The position numbers were made by a program, and so were the translations under genes. This document shows positions 1-12,138 of a stretch of DNA of 64,000 nucleotides, piece by piece. The notes below the pieces were generated by a model. It was not told where the DNA came from. It saw nothing but the letters and a program-made list of their open reading frames with translations, and searched no databases. The stretch is taken from NCBI GenBank assembly GCA_010405405.1, contig MU004233.1, positions 2,272,539 through 2,336,538 of the forward strand. The letters are read 5' to 3'. Origin of the DNA: Microthyrium microscopicum. Taxonomy: Eukaryota > Ascomycota > Dothideomycetes > Microthyriales > Microthyriaceae. The stretch's first letter is position 1, and every line of letters starts with the position of its first letter.

Positions 1-1074
1 CCACAGGTGGGTGGCGGCGCACGCAAGACGAACCATGATTATACGCATGGACAGCTGGATGAATTGATTGACGTGACGATCAAAGAGGGCGCAAAGTTAT
101 TCGTAAGCGCGGTGGGTGTGCCGCCGAAACGGGTCATCGAGCGGTTACATGAGGCGGGCATTTTGGTGATGAATATGGTGGGTGCGCCGAGACATGCGCG
201 CAAAGCACTGGATGCGGGGGTTGATATTGTTTGTGCGCAAGGTGGTGAGGGCGGTGGGCATACGGGTGATATTGCGAACTCTATACTCATTCCGTCTGTG
301 GTGGATGTTGCGTCGCAATATACGTCTCCGCTTACTGGGAAACCTGCGATGGTGGTGGCGGCGGGCGGTATCTATGATGGGCGTGGTCTCGCGAGTAGTT
401 TGATGCAGGGCGCGCAGGGAGTTTGGGTGGGCACGCGGTTTGTGGCGAGTACGGAGGCTGGTTGTAGTCAGGCGCATAAGGAGGCGGTGGTGAGTGCGAA
501 GTTTACGGATACGTTGAGGACGTTGGTGGTTAGTGGGAGGCCGTTGAGGGTCAGGATGAATGAGTATATACAGGGCTGGGAGGATCGGCCGGAGGAGGTG
601 AGGAAGTTGACTGAGCAGGGGATTGTGCCGATGATGAAGGATATGGAGGAGGAGAAGGATGTGGATTTGCCGTTTTTGATGGGCCAAGTGGCGGGTATTG
701 TGCAGGATATCAAGGTATGTTGTTGATGTCACGATGTGTTTTCGGTGCAAGTGCTAAAGAGTCGTAGCCGGCGAAGGAGATTGTTGACGATATGGTAAGA
801 ACCCCTATTGACAAAAGTCGTCAATACACCAGTTTCTGGTGTCCTTCTTGGTGCTCCCACGGCACTTGATGGCTGCCAAAACACTCGATGGTTTCCGAAG
901 CATGCTATGGCATGGCTTTGCAAATATCCAACATCGTGGTTTCAGCTCGTGCTGGCTCCAATGGCAGACAGCAGTAACTTTTGGTTATCATACACTAACA
1001 TGCTTCAGGTCACACAAGCAGTCCAAATGTTGAAGTTGGGACAATCATACACAGGAGGTCAGAGCAAGTTGTAG
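1..1074 (+). CDS. nitronate monooxygenase (2-nitropropane dioxygenase family), 3' part
   Basis: FMN-dependent oxidation of alkyl nitronates, probably cytosolic. The gene is cut by the window start and opens in frame at base 1. Visible protein: a TIM-barrel segment with the flavin phosphate-binding block GGEGGGHTGD, then GGIYDGRG and GTRFVASTEAG, all typical of class I NMOs, and the family's C-terminal tail. Exons: <1-714, 768-794 and 1009-1074. Introns are 715-767 (GTATGT..TAG) and 795-1008 (GTAAGA..CAG). The joins give PAKEIVDDM followed by VTQAVQMLKLGQ..SKL-stop, which matches the usual NMO ending, so the second, long intron is well supported. The N-terminus with its start lies upstream. 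Family assignment is firm; the physiological substrate is not. Confidence 0.93.
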
Positions 1075-1231
1075 CCAGCCCATCACGTCCAATCGACTCT
1101 TGCAACACAGTTGGAGAAACCTGGTTGTATAGACTACAGACCTGACTAAAAAGCACGATTATCAAGTATAAGAAAACTAGCTAATTACATACCAAACTTG
1201 CCGATCTAGTCGTCCCCTTCTAGTCTGCTTA

Positions 1232-1655
1232 TGCATAATAGGCGATGCATGTCTTTAGTTGCCAACTTCATCTTTAAGTTACAACTTCTTTTGGCCACTG
1301 AATATCGAAAGGTTGTTGGTTAGCAACCACAGACGATGTATATTGGTCGCCTTCTAGTACTTCAATGCGTAATGCGAGACCTATGTTTCTAGTCGGTAGC
1401 TTAACCAACATGATGGTATATTCTGATGACCACTGAAGATGGAATAGTTGCCGCATGCGCGTTAATGCGTGATACGAGATGTGTTTAGTTGTTAGCTCCA
1501 GCCTTCTAGCTGGAATCTGCTTATAGCCATTGATTATCAAAGGATTGTTTCATGGAAATATGCCTAATTGTAGACGCAAGTCTCTGATCGCTGGCTTAAC
1601 CTTTAGGCTGGTATCTTCTCCTGACCACAGAATATAGGACACTTGTTGGATGGCA
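1232..1655. repeat. four diverged ~100 bp tandem units
   Basis: Four related segments begin near 1240, 1367, 1466 and 1570. Each carries a version of GCGA-n-TGTTTAGTTG-TAGCTTAACC followed about 30-40 bases later by TGACCACTGAATAT. Spacing is about 97-130 bases. The copies have diverged strongly. A minus-strand ORF (1274-1540) covers parts of them but shows no recognisable domain. Confidence 0.5.
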
Positions 1656-3648
1656 TTTCGTAGGCGGTGAGAAATCCAAGAAGCCCCTGGCAGGCAAGGA
1701 TCATTTTGAATCCTACTTTATACAACGTAGAGTAAACTATACGACATCCAACACCACCGAAATGGAGACATTGTATTGCGACACAGTAATGTCTGGAAAT
1801 AAGATTCCAATGTGTAAAAGAACACGACAGTACCATTGCTTTCAATGAGTCCCAAGTTCCTTATCCCACCTTGAACTGCTACACAGATATGTTCAATAAT
1901 CTATCCGCCTTCAGCCCACGGCACTTACCGATGTCTTTGGCACGCAAAAGCCAGCTTCTCATATTGAAAGACGTATGATAGTTACAATTAAGTTTCAGCC
2001 TCTTCTATGTGCCTGCAGAACAAAAACTCTAGTCCTATCACAAGCACTAGGAACATTTTGAATTATCGTTGGCCCCCACACGCTTTAACGACTCGGGTAA
2101 TCATCTTCAACGACTAGAATTCAACGATCAGAAATTCATTGACCATCCCGATCCTCCCTCCTGGTACTTGCAAATCCCTACGCGCCAGACTAGCATTCCA
2201 AGTACTGCCAAAATCAATAGTCCGACTATATGCCCGCCGTACATCAATCTATGACATACATATGAATACCTTACCAACAAGCCTATAAGATCAGCGGCCA
2301 TCAAAGCAGGTAGACCAGCCACCAACAGGTCTCTCCTTAATGAGATTTAGCAACCAACTGCTTTTTGCTCGTGCCGCTCTAATTGGTTTGTACATTTGGC
2401 AGGCATATACAAAGTTGGTGTTGTGTTGGAAGAGGGCTGTGCCACAACTTGCAGGATTTACCAACACCACGAACAGCCGCATGGCCAAGGAGCGTCCCTG
2501 CAACAAACACTTTGCCCGTGCGAGAAAATAGGTCGTTGGAGCCTGTGTAGGATTTATCTTTGTGACTGGAAAAACATGGGATTGGGATAGATGCCCGGTA
2601 TGTGGTCAGCAGGAGGATGCGGATGATCATCCCAGTGCTCGGGGAGGACGAGTCAGGATTTTTACGGTTGATATCATTTTGCTGTCAGCCTCATACGGGA
2701 ATACAACGAATAGAAGGACAGATGTTTAGGCTGGGAGGTGTAGACTCTTGTGGTTATGCAGGGCTATTTTGATGCATTCCGGGCTACCCTATGATGGGCG
2801 CTAGAATACAGAGATATGTTGTCTTGTTCGAGTCGATATGCGGTGTCTCCTGTCTTGTTATGTTACAGAATGATAGTTTGAAGGATGCAGCTGAACTGTC
2901 TATACTGATTTGTAGACTTTAATTCGTCTCCTGGCACAGTACCCACAATCTCACGGTTACAAATGGGTCATAGACATTGGCAGTGTGCTCCTCTGCGAAT
3001 AACAAAAGGTTCCAAAGTAGAGCTCCACCAAAGCAATGACAAAACGATCCCTTCCTTCTTCCTCGAAGGATCGATATTCGTAAAGACTAGCCGTACAAGG
3101 CGATGAAACCGCTCATGTTGTCTATTCACAGAATAAGACTAATCCAATTGGGTCAAGTTCAAAGCTTCCTACTGCATCTTGTCGTCCGTGAGTCTGTAAT
3201 AGGTTCTATCCTGGACACCGTAACAGGCGCAGACAAGATATCTCCTAGGTAATACTCTTGATCAGCCACAAGTACCAAGACAATACGTCTCATTCTAAGG
3301 TAGTTGTGAGAGGTGCCAGGTTCTTCCAAGCCCCGTTTCTATATTCTATTCGTCCACGGTGGAAGAGAACTGGTGGCCTTTGCGTTTTGGTGTTATCTTA
3401 TACCACCTAGCAGCCCAATCCTTCTTCTTCTTACACCAGGCAGTAGTGGCGACTCTAGGATCTCCTATGAGTAACAGCATCAGCAAGACATATCGCAAAG
3501 GGTTTATATATGATTCAAGTGAAGAATGGGGCTCTGTCTACTCGCCAGAAAAGATCGACAACAATTTCATCTTGATCCGGAGAACAGTGCCTTTTCTTTC
3601 ATCATTTCGACCTAAATTGCCTGTACGTCCATTGAATAGCGACTCCCG
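1656..3648. other. intergenic, no supported gene
   Basis: Only short overlapping ORFs. One minus ORF (2128-2325) is hydrophobic and could be a membrane-segment remnant, but I could not build a convincing gene around it. The part just before 3649 is presumably the promoter of the bZIP-like gene. Confidence 0.5.
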
Positions 3649-4261
3649 ATGCCAGAATCGTCGAATCCGGAGAAAAAGAAGGAAAAGCGGAAGAATCAAG
3701 TTCGGGATGCTCAAAGACGATTCAGTGAGTTTTCTCTTTCCTGATATAAGGATGATCGTTTGCATAAAACAAGATGCATAAGATCGAGTTGCGGCTATGC
3801 AAGAAAGTAGATGGAGCTAAAGTCTTCCTCACTTGTATAGACAACCTTTTCAGGTCGGTGCTTTGAAACACTCTTGTATTCATACACACCCTCATAAATG
3901 TGATAGTGATTCAAGTGCATGAACACATGTTTATGGTTAATCAAGACGAACGACCGACTAACCATTTTGTATAGGGGCAAAGAAAAAGGAACAAGAAGAG
4001 CAAGAGAGAAGAGAGGCTGCGAATCGAGAATTAGCACAGCAGTCATACACGTCACCCGATGCGGAACAGCTGCACGATAGAGGAGATTTATCGGGCCTGC
4101 CATGGGGAGGCATGTCCTTGGCCTACATGATGCAATCCGGTCAAACAAATCGTGGCTCCTCGGATGCGAATCAAGGAACAACAGATAATACCTCATCTGA
4201 GACAAAGTACGGCGAGAGCAAGTCGTCGGGTGATATCAAGGAAGATGCTGAGCAGTCCTAG
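3649..4261 (+). CDS. small bZIP-like protein (120 aa)
   Basis: Two exons, 3649-3724 and 3975-4261, joined over a 250 nt intron (GTGAGT..TATAG), give 120 aa. Residues ~9-35 are a highly basic block, KKKEKRKNQVRDAQRRFRAKK, resembling the basic region of fungal AP-1/Yap-type bZIP factors (N-x2-x-x-A-Q-R-x-F-R). A short acidic/glutamine-rich helix follows (EQEEQERREAANRELAQQ), but it lacks a leucine every seventh residue. The rest is Ser/Thr/Gly-rich and probably disordered. By family analogy it would be a nuclear DNA-binding protein, but without a full zipper it may be a truncated relative or act by heterodimerising. Alternative: an additional exon inside the long intron. The coherent frame on both sides of the junction supports a real gene. 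Confidence 0.6.
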
Positions 4262-6698
4262 GTAGTAAAGTCCAGGGCGCATTCGAGCCGGAACGAGGAC
4301 GATGATGAGATTGGACGGTTCGGTGCGGCGTGACGGCCCGGATGAGGCGACTCGAGACAACTTGGAGATATTAATAATGTCCGATAAGCAGGCAGCCGGC
4401 AGTCAATGTCAAGAGATATGTCATGAGAGCTGGGTGTAAGCTGGGTCTAGCTGGTTCACGAACTCGGTGGTCCAGAGCTGGGTCGGGAGCTTTCTCATGG
4501 CACTGGAGAGAGCATTGTGCGCCGGAGGCCAGGTAGGGAAGTGCCGCATGGGATGATGTGACCAGGCTTCCCCTCTCTTTGGGGGCAGGAGTATCGATTC
4601 TCGCTAATCGATAAACGAGCAGTCCAAGGAGAAGTCGAGTTCGTCCTCTTTACCAATGTGCTGGGTTGTCCAAGACTGGCCCAGGCGATGAAAGATCATC
4701 AAACGCGTGCCGAGAGGTCAGTAGCAAAGAGGACACCTCCTGTATGACGATGAGGTTTGGTTCGTGGTCAATTCTGTCATGTTGTGAAGAGGAGATGAAT
4801 GTTTCGGATCCACGGCCCCATTGCCAGGTGTTTGATCAAGAGTGGGAAGAGTGCAAGAGAAGGGCGAGTCGGTTCATATTAGTTTACATGTCCTAAGTTA
4901 TTCCTAGATGGAATGTGCGGCGTAGCAAATGCATTCAATTGGAGATTGATCATGTTACGCGTTGTTAACAAGAGACGAAGCTTTAACTAGTATGCTCCTG
5001 CTCCAGGCTGCCGAAGAGCAGGCCACGAAATGGGCCTCAGGGCCCCTTCTGCGCCTTTGAACGAGAAAGAGTGTGGCTCAAAGTCGGGAAGCATTCATAA
5101 TGCAATGGCTCTCCTTAGATGAGCTATAAGCCAAGTGTAACAGTATAGTTGATATCTATCCTGATTTGTTTTCAAGTCTGCCTGCATCAATAATAGGTGA
5201 AAACTGCCTCGCCATGAATTGTTCTGGGTCCAAGACTAGAAGTAGAGGTTTAGAATGGCCAGTGAGCAACCAGCCCTTGTTGCATGCAACTTCGATCAGC
5301 TGTCGCATCATACTCTGAGGCTGGACTGAACAGTTCGGTCAATGTATGGGTCCTCCTACCTACTTCCCGGCGGCCCAGCGCTAACCCGCGCCATAGCATG
5401 ATAGTGAATGCATGAAGATCTAGTTGGCGAAGACCTAGGAAACAAAGAGCTTAGCAGAGTCAGTATATCCGGCAGAATGGTTCGTAGTGAGGAGTGTAGC
5501 TCAAGGGCTGACATTGAAGTCACTTACTGGAGGTTAGAAGAAATGGCTAGGGTGTCGTAAAGAAGGCGCTTGTCAGAAAACAGCCGTAAAGTGGCGTTTA
5601 GGAGATAATTTATCCAATTATAATGCATGCACAGCGGGCTAATTAAGTTTGGTGAGGATTGATTGGTAAGGAGCCGCTCATAGCGCGACCCATCGACGCC
5701 TCCCATCGCCTTACTCTGGACGTTTTTTGTACGCGCCGCCTTGGCCTGTATCTTCTTCACTCCATCACCCTGGCCCAGCTACCTGGGTATAGACCGCGGC
5801 GGGGAGTTCGGATTAACGACAAAGTTCTATGCGTCGTCAAGGTTATACGATGTAATTGCTGCAGTAGGGGCTCATTTCCAACGCGGCTCTTGGACTCGTC
5901 TCTTGCCGCTCTTCCGCTCAATTTTGTCGACTTGTTCATGCTCGCATGTTATCCGCGAATGGCGCAGTTGTAGGCACTACTCTCTTTCAAGTAGTCAATA
6001 GCTTCCACGCCGCATCTATCTATGCTTGGAAATTATGTGCGTCTGACACGCGTGGACTCCTTTGCGGCCAACAGCCAGCAGAGCAACTATCCCGCGTGGC
6101 GTTCATTCGACATCAGTTCGCAGCAACGTCAAAAACACCGAACGTGGACGCACAGGAGATTTACAAAGCATCGGGTACATGTCAACGAAATGCGGTCGCG
6201 AAATGGGTTACTTGGAGCATGACACCAAGCCGAACTGGCCTAATTCATACATCTCTTTTTACCTGGTCTACCTGGCATCGAGCCAACAAATCTTCGATCT
6301 TCCAAGACCTTTGGATGCTATTTGTGACTTCTCCCTTCTATTCCTTTCTGAGATACTGTTGTCAGATTCCTTTTTGGATTCTCTTTGCCCCCCTAAACGC
6401 AGTGCTGGGACAGTCACAGTGCAGTGCCGCACAAAATCTTTCATGCTCCTTCTCTCCTATGTACATTGCCATGTCAATCGGGAGTCAAACTAAACATATT
6501 TAAAATGAGTCGTGCCTACCTTAATACCCGTCATCTTAACACGCTTTTTGTGCTGTTTACTTGTTGGCGGTCTTTTGCTGTTTGGCTCTTTTTGTTTTTA
6601 TCACCATATGCTCGAACATAATTGACCCGTTTTTGAATCACCTCTTTCAACTCAGAACTGTGATCGCAGAATCCGCGGGACATATCAACTTCATCAAG
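4262..6698. other. intergenic, no supported gene
   Basis: No domain or spliced gene recognised. An ORF at 5946-6503 (185 codons) is the longest, but a second frame (6062-6493) is open over the same DNA and neither protein resembles a family I know. The last few hundred bases probably include the leader of the SWIM gene, whose true start could lie upstream of 6699. Confidence 0.45.
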
Positions 6699-7856
6699 AT
6701 GAGTGACGACCTCAAATGCTTTGGCCCTCCAGCGCATCTTGTGCGCATTATGTGGAGGGCCACTCCTCCGCGTCTGGAACAACACTGTCGCATGATACTG
6801 AACCCAAGGAGGATTCTCGACATTCCAGTCTTGCAAGGTGTCCGACCTGGTAGAGACAGAAGCCTTACCATCCGGCTGATATACTTTAGTCCTCCAGGCC
6901 ATGAAGTAATCCACCTTACTGTGACACCACAAAACATCTCATGCGACTGCGGAGAACATCAATCAAGAACAGCCTGCGCAGTAAGTACATTCATCACCGA
7001 AAAGATCTACGACTGACTTCAATGCCAGCATTCCCTATGGCTTGCCGACATAGCAGCCACATACATGGTTGGCGTAGACCAGTCCGAAAATATCAGAGAA
7101 ACCGAGATCTCGGAGAATGCCAGGGACATTACTGTATTAGGGAGGAATAGTGCCTTGATATGCAGATTTGCTACACCAGAAGTACTCGAGAATGCCGAAG
7201 AATTCGCCGAATTCATCAAGACCACTTTAATTCGACAAAAGATCTTCCTCATTCTCAACCCAGCCCCTTTTCACACAGATGGTACCGATAAAGTCACTGA
7301 CCGAGTGTATCGAAGCATCTTACAGCCACTTACTTTAAGTCTAACCCACGCCATAGACGAAAAGAAAGTATGGGACATGGCATTCCAAAACCTCGGACTT
7401 TACGTTTCTACTCGCGCTAAAGTCGGAAGACCGGAGGTGCTCATCGAGCTTGCAAAGTCTTTCGAGCCTGTCCTGATGGAGCATATCTTATTTGCGCAAC
7501 CAACTGGAAAACTCACGCGGCTGGGCATATTGACGATTTTACAAGCATTCAGGCACATTGTTAGTGCAATTCAGCATCTTCGAGATGGCGCCAAGACTAG
7601 GTTCTGGGAGAGTGTTCTCTCTGGCTCTGGAATGTGGTTTGCACTGGATATATTCGAGACTTTGAGGGAGTTTATTCCTGATCATGAGGATTGGGTGGAG
7701 CCTTTGAGTCTTTGGCGGGAGATTTTGGACGACATTGGTCAACATATTCAGGAGAATGTGAGTGTAATTTTCCTCCCTGTTTTCTCGAAGTGTTCTTTGC
7801 TATTGTCAAAATATTCTGCCCAGGTCTCGCAGAAGATCTTTTACGATATGGAATAG
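6699..7856 (+). CDS. SWIM zinc-finger protein (about 347 aa)
   Basis: Exons 6699-6980, 7029-7757 and 7824-7856. The introns (GTAAGT..CCAG and GTGAGT..CCAG) are 48 and 66 nt. A CxCx(8)CxH SWIM finger, C82-C84-C93-H95, is split exactly by intron 1, so it exists only in the spliced product. SWIM fingers bind nucleic acid or protein partners. Downstream there is a ~250-residue alpha-helical region with no domain I recognise (motifs HSLWLADI, EEFAEFIKTTL). The frame stays open upstream of 6699 to about 6561, so a longer N-terminus is possible. Intron 2 is a multiple of three without stops, so retention would add 22 residues. No enzymatic motif was seen. The role is unknown. Confidence 0.7.
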
Positions 7857-10488
7857 GACATTCTTTTGCTACTGTTACTCTGATGCAAATATACTGATGA
7901 ACTTGTAGCACTTGACTAGAGTTGTGCCACACTTGGCAGCATATCAAAGTCGACTAAATAATCTACTTCGACATGGCTAGATATCCATCAACATTTCGAG
8001 AACGTGTGTGAAGAATGGATACAAGGCAGTCAATGGGGAGAGGGAGGGAAGATTCAATGGGAAGAAAGACGAAGACCTCTTCGGTGTTGATGATGTAGGA
8101 GGCATGGACAAAGTACTGTTATGAGTTATGATTACTACATTGGTTTTGGGGTTAGTGGCACACATTTCAGTTGAACATGCTGATAGATTTCCCCTTCTTT
8201 GTGGCTCAAGGGTACAGGGTTTTTGGTAATTTCAGGGGTTCATGTACACATTCATTTCTACTAGATATCAGATAATTTCTTTTCTATAATGAAGCCAGCA
8301 CTATCAGTTCATAACCACAAAACAGCCACAAGGAGTGTTTATTTTCCGATAAATTGGGATTATGAACTAGAATGATACTAAGGCAAGAAAATCGATAGAA
8401 AAGATAGCTAGCCTGCCTTCATCGACTTCCATGGCTTCTATATGACACGCTCTGCTATTGAGTGCTTTGCTTACTAGATTATGTGTGCTGTTTAAACCCG
8501 GCCATTTCGCAGAATATTATAAAGAATAACCAAATTTCATTCAATGGCATTCGTAAATGCCAGAAATTCTCAAAGGAGCACGCTACCTATTTTGTCCATC
8601 GATTGGCAAGATTGACAGAAAACGTTCGAACCTTGGAACATACTAATACCTTATGGACCCTGAAAGTGCTTGTTATCTCCGTCGTATAAGCACTCAGATA
8701 TATATCACCTTGTGTCGCAAATGCTGACATGCAGCTCAGTGATGCAAGCAGGGGGTCTGTTATGTGTATAACGTGCTGACGCAAGAATGGGCTCAGGAAC
8801 ATTCTGTAAACGCAACAAGATGAGCCAGTGAAGAGACTGAAACAGAATCAAATGTTTAGTTTATGGACTCTTGAAGTAATGATAGCTCGCTGATCTTGTT
8901 TCGCATACATTATGACGCGTTTAGTCCCATATGCAAGCGATTTTTGACGAGATGGGAATTGATGAAAGCTGGTGATAATCATTCGATATTCCCTAATTTG
9001 ACCACCTGTTATGCACACTAAAGTCGTACAAATAGGTACAGTCTCGACTTTCCAACGACTCTCTGATATAAGTGATCGTCGTAAAGCAGGGATTCTCGGA
9101 GTTTGTGTGCATGGATGTTATAGGCGATTGGGTGGTGTGGATACATGTACTTGGTAGAGATTACCCCACAAAACGATAAACACAACTGGAGAGCTAAAAA
9201 GGGCGGGGAAAGGATTCATGTGCAATTTGTACAGTTGGGCCGAAACAATTGGTTCTGGGAGATGTTCTGTCGCTTCTTTAGTGGTGTTTTCGACGCCTTT
9301 TGACGGTACGATGTGCATCTGATTCAAGCCAAAGACATCAATTGGCTCAATGAAAACTCCCTCACTCCGCCCTTCTGGAACAAAATAATGGATGTTCCGT
9401 CTTCTGGTTCAAATGCTGGTGGAGCATCGAATTATTGACCTAATTTACATTTTGATTGCAGCCATTGAGCCCGTCGTACTCAGCTGCCCAGGTAGATCAT
9501 GCTGTAACCGTCTGGCGTGTGTGATGGACATGGCAATCAGCAAGATAGCTACCGCATTGGAAGAAACGGGCGGATGCTTATTGTTCGACTGGAACCAATG
9601 ACAATCAGCTGAAAGATGTATTTCGATGCTAACCTGTGGGGCTAACATCTGCTTTGGTGGTGAATCTTGCCACGACTGTATTAGTTTGATGTCTTTGACT
9701 TTCCCTGCCATGCAACTAGAGTGAAGGTGGTTAAAATGATCTTTGGAGACGGCTAGGAAAGCAGATTAGCAGCAAATACCCCAGACTTGTAATGCATGGC
9801 GGCGTGAACCATTGGCTGCTTGTCCAAGACTCCAAGCATGGAGAAAGTGAGCAGCCGCTTAGCGACGATTAGGGGCATGGCTAGGCTCATTCTCACAGCT
9901 TACCAGAGCATGGAGCCCTTGGAAATTATGCACTGAGCCCCGCTTGTGGTCCCAGAAAAGAGAATTGAGCTTTAGCCTTTCCAATGTTGGTGCTTGGGTT
10001 GTCTTTGAATTGACTGGCTTGACGTGGTCTGTGGTGGAGTTTTTATATTGGTCCCAAATTCAACTCCATTTCTGGAGCCTTTCCCCTCTCTCTGCTGGCA
10101 ATTGGGTTATCTCCTTCTTGTCATCGCGAGATCTCACCACCTGTTCTTTGTGTTTGAATTCTTTGACCGAGATATCAAGTATTGCCAATTGGGAAGAAAG
10201 TGGTAGATCGCGTCTTTGTACACCGAGCTGAAACAACAAGACCAGCACCACCACGTGCCCCACGCCTCCAAAACGCCAGCCTCCATTTCAACGTCATTCC
10301 ATCCCTGAATATCTTCTCCTACTTTCACCACAACACAATCAAACAATCCCCTCTCTGCCTTTCTCTTTTCTTCTCACCGCCGTCCTTATCATCCTCTACT
10401 GCCGCCTGCTCTCTCTTTAAGCATTGAACTATCTCCCAATCGACTCCGCTGCTTCCGCAATCAACTACTGTACCCCACTGCAACCGCC
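7857..10488. other. intergenic, no supported gene
   Basis: 2.6 kb with only short, mutually overlapping ORFs. The last ~200 bases before 10489 are C/T-rich (repeated CTCT/TTCT tracts), as is common just upstream of well-expressed fungal genes, and are likely promoter and 5' leader of the gene at 10489. A CACGTG hexamer lies near 10252. Confidence 0.55.
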
Positions 10489-11295
10489 ATGTCTTCCTCC
10501 GACCAAAACAACTCACGCGAATCTCCTCCTGCTACATCCAATCGCCGCCGATCTTCCTTTGTCGACATGTTCAATCCTCGCGCTTCAATGAACGGACAAA
10601 ACCAAGGCCCTCGCCGTCTCTCAATAACCACGCTAGGCCTCAGTGCAATGCCCGGAGCCCAATCATCACCTTTCAACTCCATGCGAGGACGCACTGAATC
10701 AGTATCATCCGCCAACTCCGGTAGTGTCGATGAGTCGCCCTTTGAGGAAGATCCAGCATCCCCAAACCCAAACACATCAGCCAGCGTCCCCGCCACGCCC
10801 TTTTCACGGAGAATGAGCTTGGGCGCAGCACGAACACTAGGCCGCGGACCCACGTCCGCTGGAGGAGGAGGTGGACAAAACGGCGGCAACAATGGCAACG
10901 GTAGAGTGCCCGGTTCTTCCCCTTCGTCTGTTGCGTTTGAAAGAAAGGCCTCGGCTTCCTCACCGTCCGGCGCAGCGAAGAGTCGAGGTTTGTCCTGTTG
11001 TTCTTTCGGTTCTGGTTCTTTGTCGCGTACGCGTCCGCTTTCTGAAAATTTTACTGACTTGTTGCGTGCTACAGAAGGTTTTGACTTTGCTGAGAACTTG
11101 AGAGCGCGAGCTGAGCGTACTTCGTCCATCTCGGCTGGCATGTTTGGTGGCATGGGTCCACAGAGCCCACCAATGTCACATCATCGAAGCAGGAGTATTG
11201 CCATGGAGCCACCGAAGAATGAGATGCCTAAGCAAGCTGCACGACCAGATGCCTTCCAGGAACGGATTCTCAAAGGCGATTTCTACATGGACTAA
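10489..11295 (+). CDS. conserved Ser-rich fungal protein ending in FQERILKGDFYMD
   Basis: The start ATG follows a pyrimidine-rich leader. The N-terminal half is Ser/Pro/Gly-rich with repeated RRxS-type basic patches (NRRRSSFVDMF, PRRLSITTLG), probably disordered and phosphorylated. The C-terminus has a conserved-looking block FDFAENLRARAERTSSIS and ends FQERILKGDFYMD, a tail I associate with a fungal-specific family of unknown function. An intron is likely at 10988-11074 (GTTTGT..CTGAC..ACAG, 87 nt), giving exons 10489-10987 and 11075-11295 and a 239-aa product. Because the intron is in frame and has no stop, the unspliced reading gives 268 aa. No catalytic motif or membrane segment. Function not known to me. 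Confidence 0.75.
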   Translation: MSSSDQNNSRESPPATSNRRRSSFVDMFNPRASMNGQNQGPRRLSITTLGLSAMPGAQSSPFNSMRGRTESVSSANSGSVDESPFEEDPASPNPNTSASVPATPFSRRMSLGAARTLGRGPTSAGGGGGQNGGNNGNGRVPGSSPSSVAFERKASASSPSGAAKSRGLSCCSFGSGSLSRTRPLSENFTDLLRATEGFDFAENLRARAERTSSISAGMFGGMGPQSPPMSHHRSRSIAMEPPKNEMPKQAARPDAFQERILKGDFYMD

Positions 11296-12138
11296 TCATT
11301 TCTATGCAACGAGAATTTGCTTACGAATTATGCTGTAATCACTACCTGCCATCCAATCTGTACGATTATTCCTGGATCGACCATGAATTGTTCAACCCGT
11401 CCAGTCCATGTTACAGTACAGACTGATCCAAGAATGTATTTCCCCTTGGAGCTTGCGGAGTTATCCCTGACCGGTATCAATACGTTCTATGCTGAGGTTC
11501 GAGGCTGTAGGCGCAGTCAATTATGCTTTCAGATATTAAAACCAATCAATAACGGACTTCTGCTCTGGAACCAATCAGGAAAAGCGGTTAATCAGGCTTG
11601 GCGTCGAAAACAAAGACAGTTTTCTCTCGACAATCGTGTGTTTTTATGCTTACTCTTCTTTGTTTTTTCAAGCGAGGGACGATCTGTTCCCTCTTCGATA
11701 CCCACAGTCACTTTCGTCACGGGACCAAACTGGCGTCTTCTTTGTTGAGCGAATGATTGCAATTGACTGAACTGTCTTTTGACTTTTTGAAGTTTCTTTG
11801 TTCTGTTAGGTATGCAGATGATACTGCGGTTCTCCTGAGTCGAAACAATTTGATATTTGTTAAGGTTGTGGCCATGAGGAGGATGTCTTTGGGGTTTGTA
11901 TGAAGATAGTTGTCGTTGGTTGAGGAGGCATTGTTGTCGAGGCGAGGGAATCAGTGTATTTGCTGATTATTAGTTGAACACCTTTGAGCATAATACAAAA
12001 ATCGTATATGCAAATCATATCTCCGTGTGAAGAAACGGCACTAGAAATATGTCATCAAAAAAGTTGGTTCACAGTATGAAATTGTCTTTGGTTGCACTGA
12101 TATACAGGATTTTATGTAAAGAATCGATGCACAGATAT
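11296..12138. other. 3' region, no supported gene
   Basis: 3' flank of the preceding gene and spacer before the ankyrin pseudogene. An ORF at 11317-11748 lacks any recognisable feature and is probably untranslated sequence. Confidence 0.55.

Noticed and set aside
2128-2630. Hydrophobic minus-strand ORFs suggesting a membrane-protein gene
   Set aside because: The frames could not be joined by phase-compatible splice sites and no family motif was visible.
5946-6503. 185-codon plus-strand ORF
   Set aside because: A second long frame overlaps it, the protein has no recognisable features, and it lies in the probable upstream region of the SWIM gene.
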